A stretch of DNA of 16,994 bases, from NCBI GenBank assembly GCA_045540355.1, contig JAZQHB010000065.1:1-16994 (forward strand), given 5' to 3'. A model generated the notes under the pieces. It saw nothing but the letters and a program-made list of their open reading frames with translations. It searched no databases and was not told the DNA's origin. The DNA comes from RGIG2945 sp045540355 (GTDB taxonomy: Bacteria; Bacillota; Clostridia; Oscillospirales; Acutalibacteraceae). A program made the translations under genes and the position numbers. Positions 7,155 to 12,622 of the stretch are shown one piece after another (the first letter of the stretch is position 1; the number at the start of each line of letters is the position of its first letter).

Positions 7155-7637
7155 TTAAAGATACATTTCCAGCTCTAAACATTTCCATTCTTCGCCAAGA
7201 ACGGTATAGGTTTCTGTCTTTTCCAAAACAACATCTTTAAATCCAACAGCTTTGTAACAGTAATAAGCAGATTCGTTGTTTTCAAAAACACCTAAAGAAA
7301 CCTTTTTAGCACCATAGATTTCTTTTGCAAATTTTAATCCTAACTGAAGCATTGCTTTGCCGTAGCCTTTGCCACGCTTTGCAGGGTCAACAACTACAAA
7401 ACCAAATCTCAGTTCGTCAAAGCTGTCTGATGGTCTTCTCATTGTGAAAAATCCTACAACCGCATCATCTTCAATGGCAGTAAAAGCCATAAGATTTTCA
7501 ACGAAGCCGAATTTCTTTTTGCTTATAGGATACTTACCCATAACACCTGCGGACCACTTGTAAAATGACATTTTATCCTTGCTCCAAGAAAGTATTGTAT
7601 CTGCATCATTTTTATTATAAGGTCTTAATCTTAACAT
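7155..7637 (-). CDS. GNAT-family N-acetyltransferase
   Basis: This 160-residue protein has the GNAT fold order. A beta strand MLRLRPYNKNDADTIL opens it. Central strands contain FTAIEDDAVVGFFTMR and FGFVVVDPAKRGKGYGKAML, where the last part (R-G-K-G-Y-G-K) is the acetyl-CoA pyrophosphate-binding motif A. The motif B region is NNESAYYCYKAVGFKDV. The length is normal for the family. Such enzymes transfer acetyl from acetyl-CoA to an amine on a small molecule, an antibiotic or a protein N-terminus; the substrate cannot be read from sequence. The start ATG 7637 is 2 bases after the peptidase E stop and its ribosome site (AAGGGA) lies in the last codons of that gene, so the two are translationally coupled and probably act on the same compound. 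Confidence 0.88.
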   Translation of the reverse strand: MLRLRPYNKNDADTILSWSKDKMSFYKWSAGVMGKYPISKKKFGFVENLMAFTAIEDDAVVGFFTMRRPSDSFDELRFGFVVVDPAKRGKGYGKAMLQLGLKFAKEIYGAKKVSLGVFENNESAYYCYKAVGFKDVVLEKTETYTVLGEEWKCLELEMYL

Positions 7638-7639
7638 AT

Positions 7640-8428
7640 TTATCCCTTCTTCAATAAGTTTTTAAGAGGTTTGAAATTCAAGGATGTATCAATATATTCT
7701 TCTATGTATTCTCCGTCTTTCCAATACGATTTCAAACCAAATGCCTCAATATTATGATAAGAAGCATCGCTTGTAATAAGTCTATATTCATTATCTACGA
7801 TTTCAAGTGCTGTGCAATTTGACATTGACAAGCCAATTTGCTCGCTTGTCTTCAATAGCTCTTTCACATTATCAAGTCTGCCTTTTTCATCACAATGAGG
7901 CACAAATAATCCGTCAACGAAACCCAAACATTCAACACCAATCAACGGTTGGTCATCACCATACTTGATTTTAAGAGAGTCAGAAGAACATTCTTTAAAC
8001 CAACAGTTAGCACCTGCAGAAACACCGCACATTACTTTACCGTCAATCCAAGCTTGTTTCAAAATTTTATCAAAACCTGTTTCTTTCCAAAGTTTAATCA
8101 TATCAAGTGTGTTTCCACCACCTTCAAATATGATGTCAGCCCAGTCAACAAGGCTTTTCACAAGTTCGGTATTAGTTAATTCGCTACTCTTTAAATCTTT
8201 GCAGACACAACCATACTTTTCTCCGTAAATATCAACCATTACCTGAAAATAACTTTCTTGTCTTTCCAATGGTTGTGCGTGAGCAATTAAAAGAAAGTTT
8301 GGATGTTCTTTGCCAGTAAGTCTAATTGTTTCTTTATCTTGATTTGCAAGTTCGTATGGATAGCGTGTACCGTCAGAACGCTTTCTTCCGTTTTCGCCGC
8401 CACCAATAGCGACTATTTTTCTGCTCAT
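7640..8428 (-). CDS. Peptidase E-like (S51) serine peptidase
   Basis: This 262-residue protein is close to the family's usual length. It has the class I glutamine-amidotransferase-like fold of S51 peptidases. FEGGGNTLDMIKLW (101-114) is the family signature, the nucleophile elbow is GVSAGANCWF with Ser137, and the likely catalytic His178 is in PHCDEKGR. Family members cleave Asp-X dipeptides or related N-terminal acidic peptides in the cytoplasm (E. coli PepE) or act in cyanophycin breakdown. No signal peptide is seen. GAGGTG lies 8 bases before the ATG. It is the first gene of a two-gene operon with the GNAT acetyltransferase. In a mobile element an S51 peptidase is more likely a detoxifying or immunity enzyme than general peptide turnover, though that is inference. 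Confidence 0.88.
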   Translation of the reverse strand: MSRKIVAIGGGENGRKRSDGTRYPYELANQDKETIRLTGKEHPNFLLIAHAQPLERQESYFQVMVDIYGEKYGCVCKDLKSSELTNTELVKSLVDWADIIFEGGGNTLDMIKLWKETGFDKILKQAWIDGKVMCGVSAGANCWFKECSSDSLKIKYGDDQPLIGVECLGFVDGLFVPHCDEKGRLDNVKELLKTSEQIGLSMSNCTALEIVDNEYRLITSDASYHNIEAFGLKSYWKDGEYIEEYIDTSLNFKPLKNLLKKG

Positions 8429-8452
8429 TATGATTTCACCTCGATTTTGATA

Positions 8453-8482
8453 ATTATATCACATCAACACCACAAATTTCAA
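8453..8482 (-). promoter_or_regulatory. Promoter of the peptidase E / GNAT operon
   Basis: On the - strand, TTGAAA (8477-8482), an 18-base spacer and TATAAT (8453-8458) preceded by TGA form a near-consensus extended -10 promoter, 24 bases before the ATG at 8428. Confidence 0.75.
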
Positions 8483-8501
8483 TCAGTTTACATACACTTG
8501 T

Positions 8502-8528
8502 CACCTCAAAAGTAGCAGGTGTTTTTTT
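8502..8528 (+). terminator. Short hairpin followed by T7, terminator-like
   Basis: CACCT (8502-8506) pairs with AGGTG (8517-8521) across a 10-base loop, followed by seven T. The stem is short, so it is a weak terminator candidate for + strand transcripts. It shares TTGTCACCT and TAGCAGGTG with the hairpin at 8670-8698. Confidence 0.4.
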
Positions 8529-8669
8529 ATACCCAAAAGCCTAAATTCCGGTATACGAATACTGCGTCATATTTTTGGTAAAAGGGTCGTTGTGACCCTT
8601 TAGCAACTGATAATTTGCTTTTCCCAATGGGCAATGAGTGCCCATTGGAATCTTCGCATCAGGTAATTC

Positions 8670-8698
8670 TAGCAGGTGACAAACATTGTCACCTACTA
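8670..8698 (+). repeat. Inverted repeat in the ParM leader
   Basis: AGGTGACA and TGTCACCT pair perfectly around AACAT, and TAG/CTA extends the stem beyond one mismatch. The half-sites recur upstream at 8499-8507 and 8513-8521. Confidence 0.6.
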
Positions 8699-8727
8699 AC
8701 TTTACATATAAAAAATTTTAGAAAGGA

Positions 8728-8778
8728 GTGTTTATCTTCAACATTCGTGACAGACCTATTTTCCCATCGCACCCGTAG
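8728..8778 (+). CDS. Possible leader peptide of the attenuator
   Basis: AAAGGAG (8722-8728) is a good ribosome site with no gene directly attached. The frame running through it reads V-F-I-F-N-I-R-D-R-P-I-F-P-S-H-P and stops at TAG 8776-8778, which is inside the 5-base loop of the terminator hairpin. A ribosome reaching this stop would cover the stem and let transcription continue into parM. The weak point is the start: GTG 8728 overlaps the ribosome site, and at proper spacing only ATC (8734) is available. Confidence 0.3.
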   Translation: MFIFNIRDRPIFPSHP

Positions 8779-8792
8779 AGGGTGCTTTTTTT
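8769..8792 (+). terminator. Rho-independent terminator/attenuator before the ParM gene
   Basis: GCACCC (8769-8774) and GGGTGC (8780-8785) form a 6-bp GC-rich stem with a GTAGA loop, followed directly by T7. It lies 50 bases before the ATG at 8843 and in the same direction, so it can only make sense as an attenuator or as the end of a small upstream transcript. Confidence 0.75.
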
Positions 8793-8842
8793 ATGCCCAA
8801 ATTTATTATCAAACAAAATTCTAATTTATGGAGGAAATCTAA

Positions 8843-9763
8843 ATGAAAAAATTTAATGATGTAATCATCATCGGTGTTGACCACGGATACGGCAACATCA
8901 AAACTGCAAACCACTGCTTCAGAACAGGCATTACGGCTTACGATTCAGAGCCGCATTTCACAAAGGATATGCTTGTTTACGGTGGAAAGTTCTATCTTAT
9001 CGGTGAGGGACATAAGGAGTTTCTTCCCGACAAAATCAAAGACGAGGACTATTATGCCCTCACACTTGTGGCTATTGCAAAAGAGTTAAGTTCAGAAGAC
9101 TTAACTGAAGCAACTGTTCACATTGCGGCAGGTCTGCCCCTCACTTGGACAGCAGGTCAGAAAGAAAGCTTCAAAACCTATCTCACAAAGAATGAAGAAG
9201 TATCTTTCACTTGGCAGCATAAGGACTACAAAATAAAAATCGCAGGTGCGAGTATCTATCCTCAGGGGTATGCGGCGGTTTCACAGTTTGCAACCAAAAT
9301 TGACGGTGTAAACCTTGTCGCTGACATTGGCAACGGCACAATGAATGTTCTTTATGTTATTAATGGCAGACCGCAATCAGAAAGAATGTACACGGAAAAG
9401 TTCGGCACTCACTTCTGTACAGTTGATATCCGTGAAGCATTTTTAAGAAAAACGCAGAGAGAAATCAATGAGCATATCATTGATGAGGTGCTTTGTAAGG
9501 GTACTGCAAATATTGTTCAGTCGGATATGAAGATTATCAAGTCAGAGGTACAGAAATATGTGGCTGAAATCTTCCACAGGCTCCGTGACCACGGGTATGA
9601 TGAAAACACTATGACGCTGTATATCACTGGCGGTGGCGGTTGCCTTGTAAAGAATTTCTACAAGTACAATGCAGACCGTGTGCGTTTTGTTGATGACATC
9701 TGTGCGGCGGCAAAGGGTTATGAGTATCTTGCCGAAACTATGATGAGTATGGGTAGGATATGA
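8843..9763 (+). CDS. ParM/StbA-like actin-family plasmid segregation protein
   Basis: The protein has 306 residues and the actin-fold nucleotide motifs in order: phosphate-1 GVDHGYGNIKTA (11-22, with D13 and K20), phosphate-2 VADIGNGTMNVL (159-170, D161) and the adenosine motif ITGGGGCLVKN (261-271). The length fits ParM and Alp-type proteins. These polymerise with ATP into filaments that push DNA copies apart through an adaptor (ParR) bound at a centromere. On an integrative element this would stabilise the excised circular form or assist its replication-linked maintenance. GGAGG lies 8 bases before the ATG. Its stop overlaps the ParR-like reading frame as ATGA, the usual parM-parR arrangement. 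Upstream is a structured leader with an attenuator. Confidence 0.88.
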   Translation: MKKFNDVIIIGVDHGYGNIKTANHCFRTGITAYDSEPHFTKDMLVYGGKFYLIGEGHKEFLPDKIKDEDYYALTLVAIAKELSSEDLTEATVHIAAGLPLTWTAGQKESFKTYLTKNEEVSFTWQHKDYKIKIAGASIYPQGYAAVSQFATKIDGVNLVADIGNGTMNVLYVINGRPQSERMYTEKFGTHFCTVDIREAFLRKTQREINEHIIDEVLCKGTANIVQSDMKIIKSEVQKYVAEIFHRLRDHGYDENTMTLYITGGGGCLVKNFYKYNADRVRFVDDICAAAKGYEYLAETMMSMGRI

Positions 9764-10092
9764 GTGAGTAGCGCATAAATGTCCGCTTTAATTTAGGCGA
9801 CACAGAGCACACGGCAATCATTGATTATCTGAACAGCCTTGATAAGGAAAAGCACAAGTCAAGAAATCAGTTTATCATTGATGCGATAAAATCAGCCATT
9901 GCTTATGAAGAGAAGCAGACATCAGATGATGAGCTGCTTAACAAATTCAGGGAGATTCTTAAGGAGGAGCTAACCAACATTTCAGTTGTTACGTCAGTTA
10001 CTCTTTCTTCGGTTGGTATTGATATGGAATTGACAGAGGAGCAGAAGCTGAAAAATGATGCAGAGGCATTGGCATTTCTTGATATGTTTTAA
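9760..10092 (+). pseudogene. ParR-like ribbon-helix-helix protein with an in-frame amber codon
   Basis: The ATG at 9760 overlaps the ParM stop (ATGA) and reads M-S-E, then TAG (9769-9771). The same frame then stays open for about 106 codons to TAA 10092. After the amber codon it reads RINVRFNLGDTEHTAIIDYL, then N-S-L-D-K-E-K-H-K-S-R-N-Q-F-I-I-D-A-I, and ends with an acidic tail. The strand-helix-helix pattern, the size and the position after parM fit a ParR-type DNA-binding adaptor that links the centromere to the actin filament. The amber codon should stop translation after three residues. Possible rescue routes are suppression, or initiation at ATA 9775, which would keep the whole DNA-binding strand; otherwise the gene is dead. 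A sequencing error cannot be excluded. Confidence 0.7.
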
Positions 10093-10145
10093 CGGTGCGA
10101 AAACATTCGGATTTTGGAGCCACAGAGGAAAACACAATAAAAAAC

Positions 10146-10163
10146 GGCACCGCTTACGGTGCC
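10146..10163 (-). terminator. Hairpin before the DUF3847-like gene
   Basis: GGCACCG and CGGTGCC form a perfect 7-bp stem with a CTTA loop. On the - strand it is followed by a GTTTTTTA tract, so it would terminate leftward transcription; on the + strand there is no T-run and it may instead tune expression of the next gene. Confidence 0.45.
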
Positions 10164-10185
10164 AACAGATGGGAGGTGATATTTG

Positions 10186-10383
10186 ATGACTGATAACGAG
10201 AAAAAACTGATACAAGCCAAGCACAGACTTGAGCAGGCTGAAAACCGCAACCGTAAAAAGGAACGCACAGAGCGAAACCACAGACTTATTGTAGAAGGTG
10301 CAATTTTGGAGAAGCTTTTACCTGAAATCAAGACGATGAACTTTACTGATATCGAGGGGTATTTACGGGAAAAGCTAAACTAA
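10186..10383 (+). CDS. Small DUF3847-like mobilization-associated protein
   Basis: The protein has 65 residues and is highly charged: MTDNEKKLIQAKHRLEQAEN, then a basic patch RNRKKERTERNHRLIVEGAILEKLL in two parts. A short coiled coil, then an RTxRNHRLIxxGAILE-type motif, is the pattern of DUF3847 proteins, which sit next to MobA/MobL relaxases in Firmicutes elements. This suggests an accessory (relaxosome) protein, although the function is not established. The start is ATG 10186, 9 bases after GGGAGG; the TTG just before it is also possible. The gene ends just before the oriT-like region, which supports a link to DNA processing. Confidence 0.65.
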   Translation: MTDNEKKLIQAKHRLEQAENRNRKKERTERNHRLIVEGAILEKLLPEIKTMNFTDIEGYLREKLN

Positions 10384-10397
10384 AGGCTTATATATTC

Positions 10398-10442
10398 CCT
10401 TAAGGGCGCACTTACTCACCACCGTAAGGTGGTGCAGTGCGC
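10398..10442 (-). other. oriT: oriT of RSF1010/pIP501 (MobQ) type
   Basis: Read on the - strand, CACCACC-TTAC-GGTGGTG (10434 to 10417) is a perfect 7-bp inverted repeat. AG and then TAAGTGCG/CCCTTA follow it (10414 to 10401). TAAGTGCG/CCCT is the conserved nic sequence of RSF1010-family and pIP501/pSK41-type origins of transfer, and the inverted repeat a few bases 5' of nic is also diagnostic. The predicted nick is on the - strand between 10407 and 10406. A MobA/MobL relaxase of the matching family is encoded nearby. The T-strand would lead with the DUF3847/ParR/ParM side. Outer arms GCGCACT (10406-10412) and AGTGCGC (10436-10442) extend the fold. Confidence 0.8.
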
Positions 10443-10468
10443 TCTCCGAGGGTATATACGAAAAATCA

Positions 10469-11563
10469 TTATTGTTTCTCAACTGTGACCGCATATTCTT
10501 TAGATAGCAGATTAGGTATGCAAATATCTCTTCTTAAATCAAAATCTTTAACTGCATTTTTTAGAGTTCGCATTGGTGTAGTTGTGGATATATCTTGTAA
10601 TGTCTTTGCTGATTCTTCTAAGCAACGTGTTACTTCTGTGCCTAGATTTTTAGACAGGTAATAATCTTCCGTGTATAAAAAGATAATTCGATTAATGATT
10701 TCAAGTCTATTTTCTTGAGTAGCATTTTTTATATAATTCTCAAATTGCGAATATCGTTCACTTTCAGAGTCTAAAAACATTATTACGGCTGTTGAATCTT
10801 TCAAAGGAAAGATTGCTAAATGCAAATACTCTATATTATAACTTTTTTTAGGATTATAGATATCATTAATAACTTCGCCATTTACACCTGTAATTAAAGC
10901 AACCATTCCTTGATAAGCAATTGGTGTAGTAATTTCTAATTTATCGTAAGAGACCAATCGTATCCAATTGTTTTGTGATGATAGATATTCTTTTGCTTTG
11001 TAGAAAACGCTATAACACTCTTCAATATCTGTTTTTCTTGCTTTTATTTGAGCATTAAAAAAGATACTTGCAAAAAAAGACAAAAAAGGATTTCTCTCTT
11101 TTATCAAAGCCTTTGAAGCTTCAAACATTTCTACTTCCATTTCATGTTTATAAATGTCTCTCAAAGAATTTTTTAATGCTATCTGATTTAAGGTTGTGTT
11201 TGATAATTCTGCATTATATGCTGATTCATTTTCATAGTTTTGAAAAACAGAGCCATCACAAGGTCTGCAGATAATATGAAATACTCCTGCATTGCTCACA
11301 CCGGAATCTTTGTTAAGTATTTCCGTATCAATTAAAGTATTAATAGAATTAACTTTTCCGTTCCATGCAATATTATCCAAACAAAATTCAGGAATGGCAT
11401 GTGATTTACAGAACCCTCCAACTTTACCGCATAATAAACACTCTTTATGTCTTGAGTTTTCTCTTGCATTTTTAATTTGTTGGCTTAACATTTTGCGAAA
11501 TTCTATTATTTCTTCTGAAGATAAACCTTCTGTAGTCATATCAATAGTATTAATTTTTATCAC
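10469..11563 (-). CDS. Unknown protein with an HNH-like CxxC / SHxIP / CxxCD zinc-binding N-terminus
   Basis: The protein has 364 residues from GTG 11563. Residues 41-60 carry CLLCGK (C42, C45) and CKSHAIPEF (H55). Residues 98-112 carry IICRPCDGSVFQNYE (C99, C102). This CxxC-HxIP-CxxC layout resembles HNH/treble-clef nuclease domains, but the classical Asn and second His are not evident, so nuclease activity is uncertain. The rest is mostly helical and AT-rich in codon use, unlike the mobilization genes. The start is unsettled: the only ribosome site, GGAG, overlaps GTG 11563; an ATT at 11554 is correctly spaced; ATG 11539 is too far. It lies 25 bases after the S66 carboxypeptidase gene and is probably co-transcribed with it. 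Confidence 0.7.
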   Translation of the reverse strand: MIKINTIDMTTEGLSSEEIIEFRKMLSQQIKNARENSRHKECLLCGKVGGFCKSHAIPEFCLDNIAWNGKVNSINTLIDTEILNKDSGVSNAGVFHIICRPCDGSVFQNYENESAYNAELSNTTLNQIALKNSLRDIYKHEMEVEMFEASKALIKERNPFLSFFASIFFNAQIKARKTDIEECYSVFYKAKEYLSSQNNWIRLVSYDKLEITTPIAYQGMVALITGVNGEVINDIYNPKKSYNIEYLHLAIFPLKDSTAVIMFLDSESERYSQFENYIKNATQENRLEIINRIIFLYTEDYYLSKNLGTEVTRCLEESAKTLQDISTTTPMRTLKNAVKDFDLRRDICIPNLLSKEYAVTVEKQ

Positions 11564-11588
11564 TCCAATCGGTTAATCATGCCCTATT

Positions 11589-12521
11589 TTAATGTGAATC
11601 GAAGACAATTTCTATATCATCTTTGCTTGCTTTTATACGCACATTTCCACCAATCGGGAAAGTGATAATTGGGAAGATATGACCGAAATCAACACCGAAA
11701 ATCACGGGAATATTAGTTGGTGCTTTATCTCGAATGATATCGGTAATGCGTTCCAACGTCATGCCGCAACTTTTATCAAAGCGTCCGAACACGATACCTC
11801 TTACGGTATCTGCACCTTCAATCTGCAGCAACGACTGCAAGTTACGTTCAAACTCGTAGCTGAAATATTCGCCCATAATATTATCATCTTCAATAAACAA
11901 CACTTTATTGCGGATGTTAGGCATATACGATGTACCCTGCAACAAATTGATAGTACAAAGGTTGCCACCAATAACAGCTCCCTCGCACATACCTTCTTGA
12001 AGAATAGTATATTGTTTTGCAGTTTTTGAAGGAGTAATACGGAGTGGCTCGTCTTTTGTCAAACAATCCAAAAATGCTTTTCTTGTATATTCAGGTTCGC
12101 CGTCAAAACCAAAAGTGCAGTAGTGCGGACCGCTATATGTCACAAGACCGGTTTTGGCATAAATGGCATTTTCCAAGATTGTAATGTCTGAGTATCCACA
12201 AAGAATTTTAGGGCTTTGGGCAATCAAATCGTAGTCAAGGTACGGAAGAAGCTGATTGGCATTAAATCCGCCTACGCTAGTAATAATCATTTTAACATTT
12301 GGGTCTCGAAATGCCTCATGTAAATCTTCAACACGAGATGCAATGCTTGAAGATTGATATCTATCGAGTTCACGACAGTTTTTTGAAAATGTCAGATTGA
12401 ATCCTGATTTCTTCCAGAAGCTCATCGCATGATGGTGCGTTTTCTCCCAAATTATAGCTTGACTTCTTGATGGTGCGACTACACGAATTTCGTCACCGGG
12501 TTGCAATTTGTTTGCAATCAT
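11589..12521 (-). CDS. MccF-like S66 serine carboxypeptidase (LD-carboxypeptidase family)
   Basis: The protein has 310 residues and no signal peptide, so it is cytoplasmic. The S66 signatures are present: SVGGFNANQLLPYLDYD (82-98), the nucleophile GYSDIT with Ser111, Glu211 in LFIEDDN, and His281 in FGHIFPIITFPIGG, a Ser-Glu-His triad. GLVTYSGPHYCTFG and IGGNLCTINLLQGT also fit. The LLPYLDYDLI...GYSDIT...YAKTGLVT run resembles MccF, the microcin C7 immunity enzyme, more than LdcA of cell-wall recycling. MccF cleaves the bond between peptide or aspartate and the nucleotide. GGAGG precedes the ATG. The gene is opposite in direction to the flanking mobilization genes, which marks it as inserted cargo. 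The exact substrate is unknown. Confidence 0.88.
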   Translation of the reverse strand: MIANKLQPGDEIRVVAPSRSQAIIWEKTHHHAMSFWKKSGFNLTFSKNCRELDRYQSSSIASRVEDLHEAFRDPNVKMIITSVGGFNANQLLPYLDYDLIAQSPKILCGYSDITILENAIYAKTGLVTYSGPHYCTFGFDGEPEYTRKAFLDCLTKDEPLRITPSKTAKQYTILQEGMCEGAVIGGNLCTINLLQGTSYMPNIRNKVLFIEDDNIMGEYFSYEFERNLQSLLQIEGADTVRGIVFGRFDKSCGMTLERITDIIRDKAPTNIPVIFGVDFGHIFPIITFPIGGNVRIKASKDDIEIVFDSH

Positions 12522-12550
12522 ACGATTTACCTCCTTGTAAAGATTTCTTC

Positions 12551-12562
12551 GCTATATATAGC
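12551..12562. promoter_or_regulatory. 12-bp palindrome GCTATATATAGC in the S66 gene leader
   Basis: A perfect 12-bp palindrome lies between the -10 box and the ribosome site of the S66 gene. It could be an operator; no regulator gene is adjacent, and AT-rich palindromes of this size also arise by chance. Confidence 0.3.
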
Positions 12563-12570
12563 TTTTTATA

Positions 12571-12600
12571 ATTATAACATAATTCAACCAATAAAAACAA
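12571..12600 (-). promoter_or_regulatory. Promoter of the S66 / CxxC-protein unit
   Basis: On the - strand, TTGTTT (12595-12600), an 18-base spacer and TATAAT (12571-12576) preceded by TGT form an extended -10 promoter about 50 bases before the ATG at 12521. Confidence 0.6.
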
Positions 12601-12622
12601 TCACTAAACAAAAGAAAGGACG

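Larger units (their letters stand above)
8529..8842 (+). promoter_or_regulatory. Structured leader of the ParM gene: tandem hairpins and attenuator
   Basis: This stretch of over 300 bases holds no convincing full gene. It has three perfect hairpins, each with a 5-base loop: AAAGGGTC/GACCCTTT (8581-8601), CCAATGGGCA/TGCCCATTGG (8624-8648) and AGGTGACA/TGTCACCT (8674-8694). A fourth hairpin is a true terminator at 8769-8792, ahead of the ParM ribosome site. A clear promoter was not found; TTGTCA (8686-8691) and TATAAA (8707-8712) are only 15 bases apart. The layout suggests an attenuated leader RNA or a protein-binding control/partition site. Confidence 0.5.

Noticed and set aside
8581..8694. 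CRISPR array or iteron array in the ParM leader
   Set aside because: The three hairpins differ in sequence; there is no constant repeat with variable spacers, and no direct repeats of iteron type.
8615..8824. A 69-codon rightward frame through the ParM leader
   Set aside because: It runs through two perfect hairpins and the terminator, has no ribosome site at its ATG, and its composition does not look like a folded protein.
9055..9115. Inverted repeat AGTTAAG/CTTAACT inside the ParM gene
   Set aside because: It is a short repeat in coding sequence with no positional meaning; likely chance.
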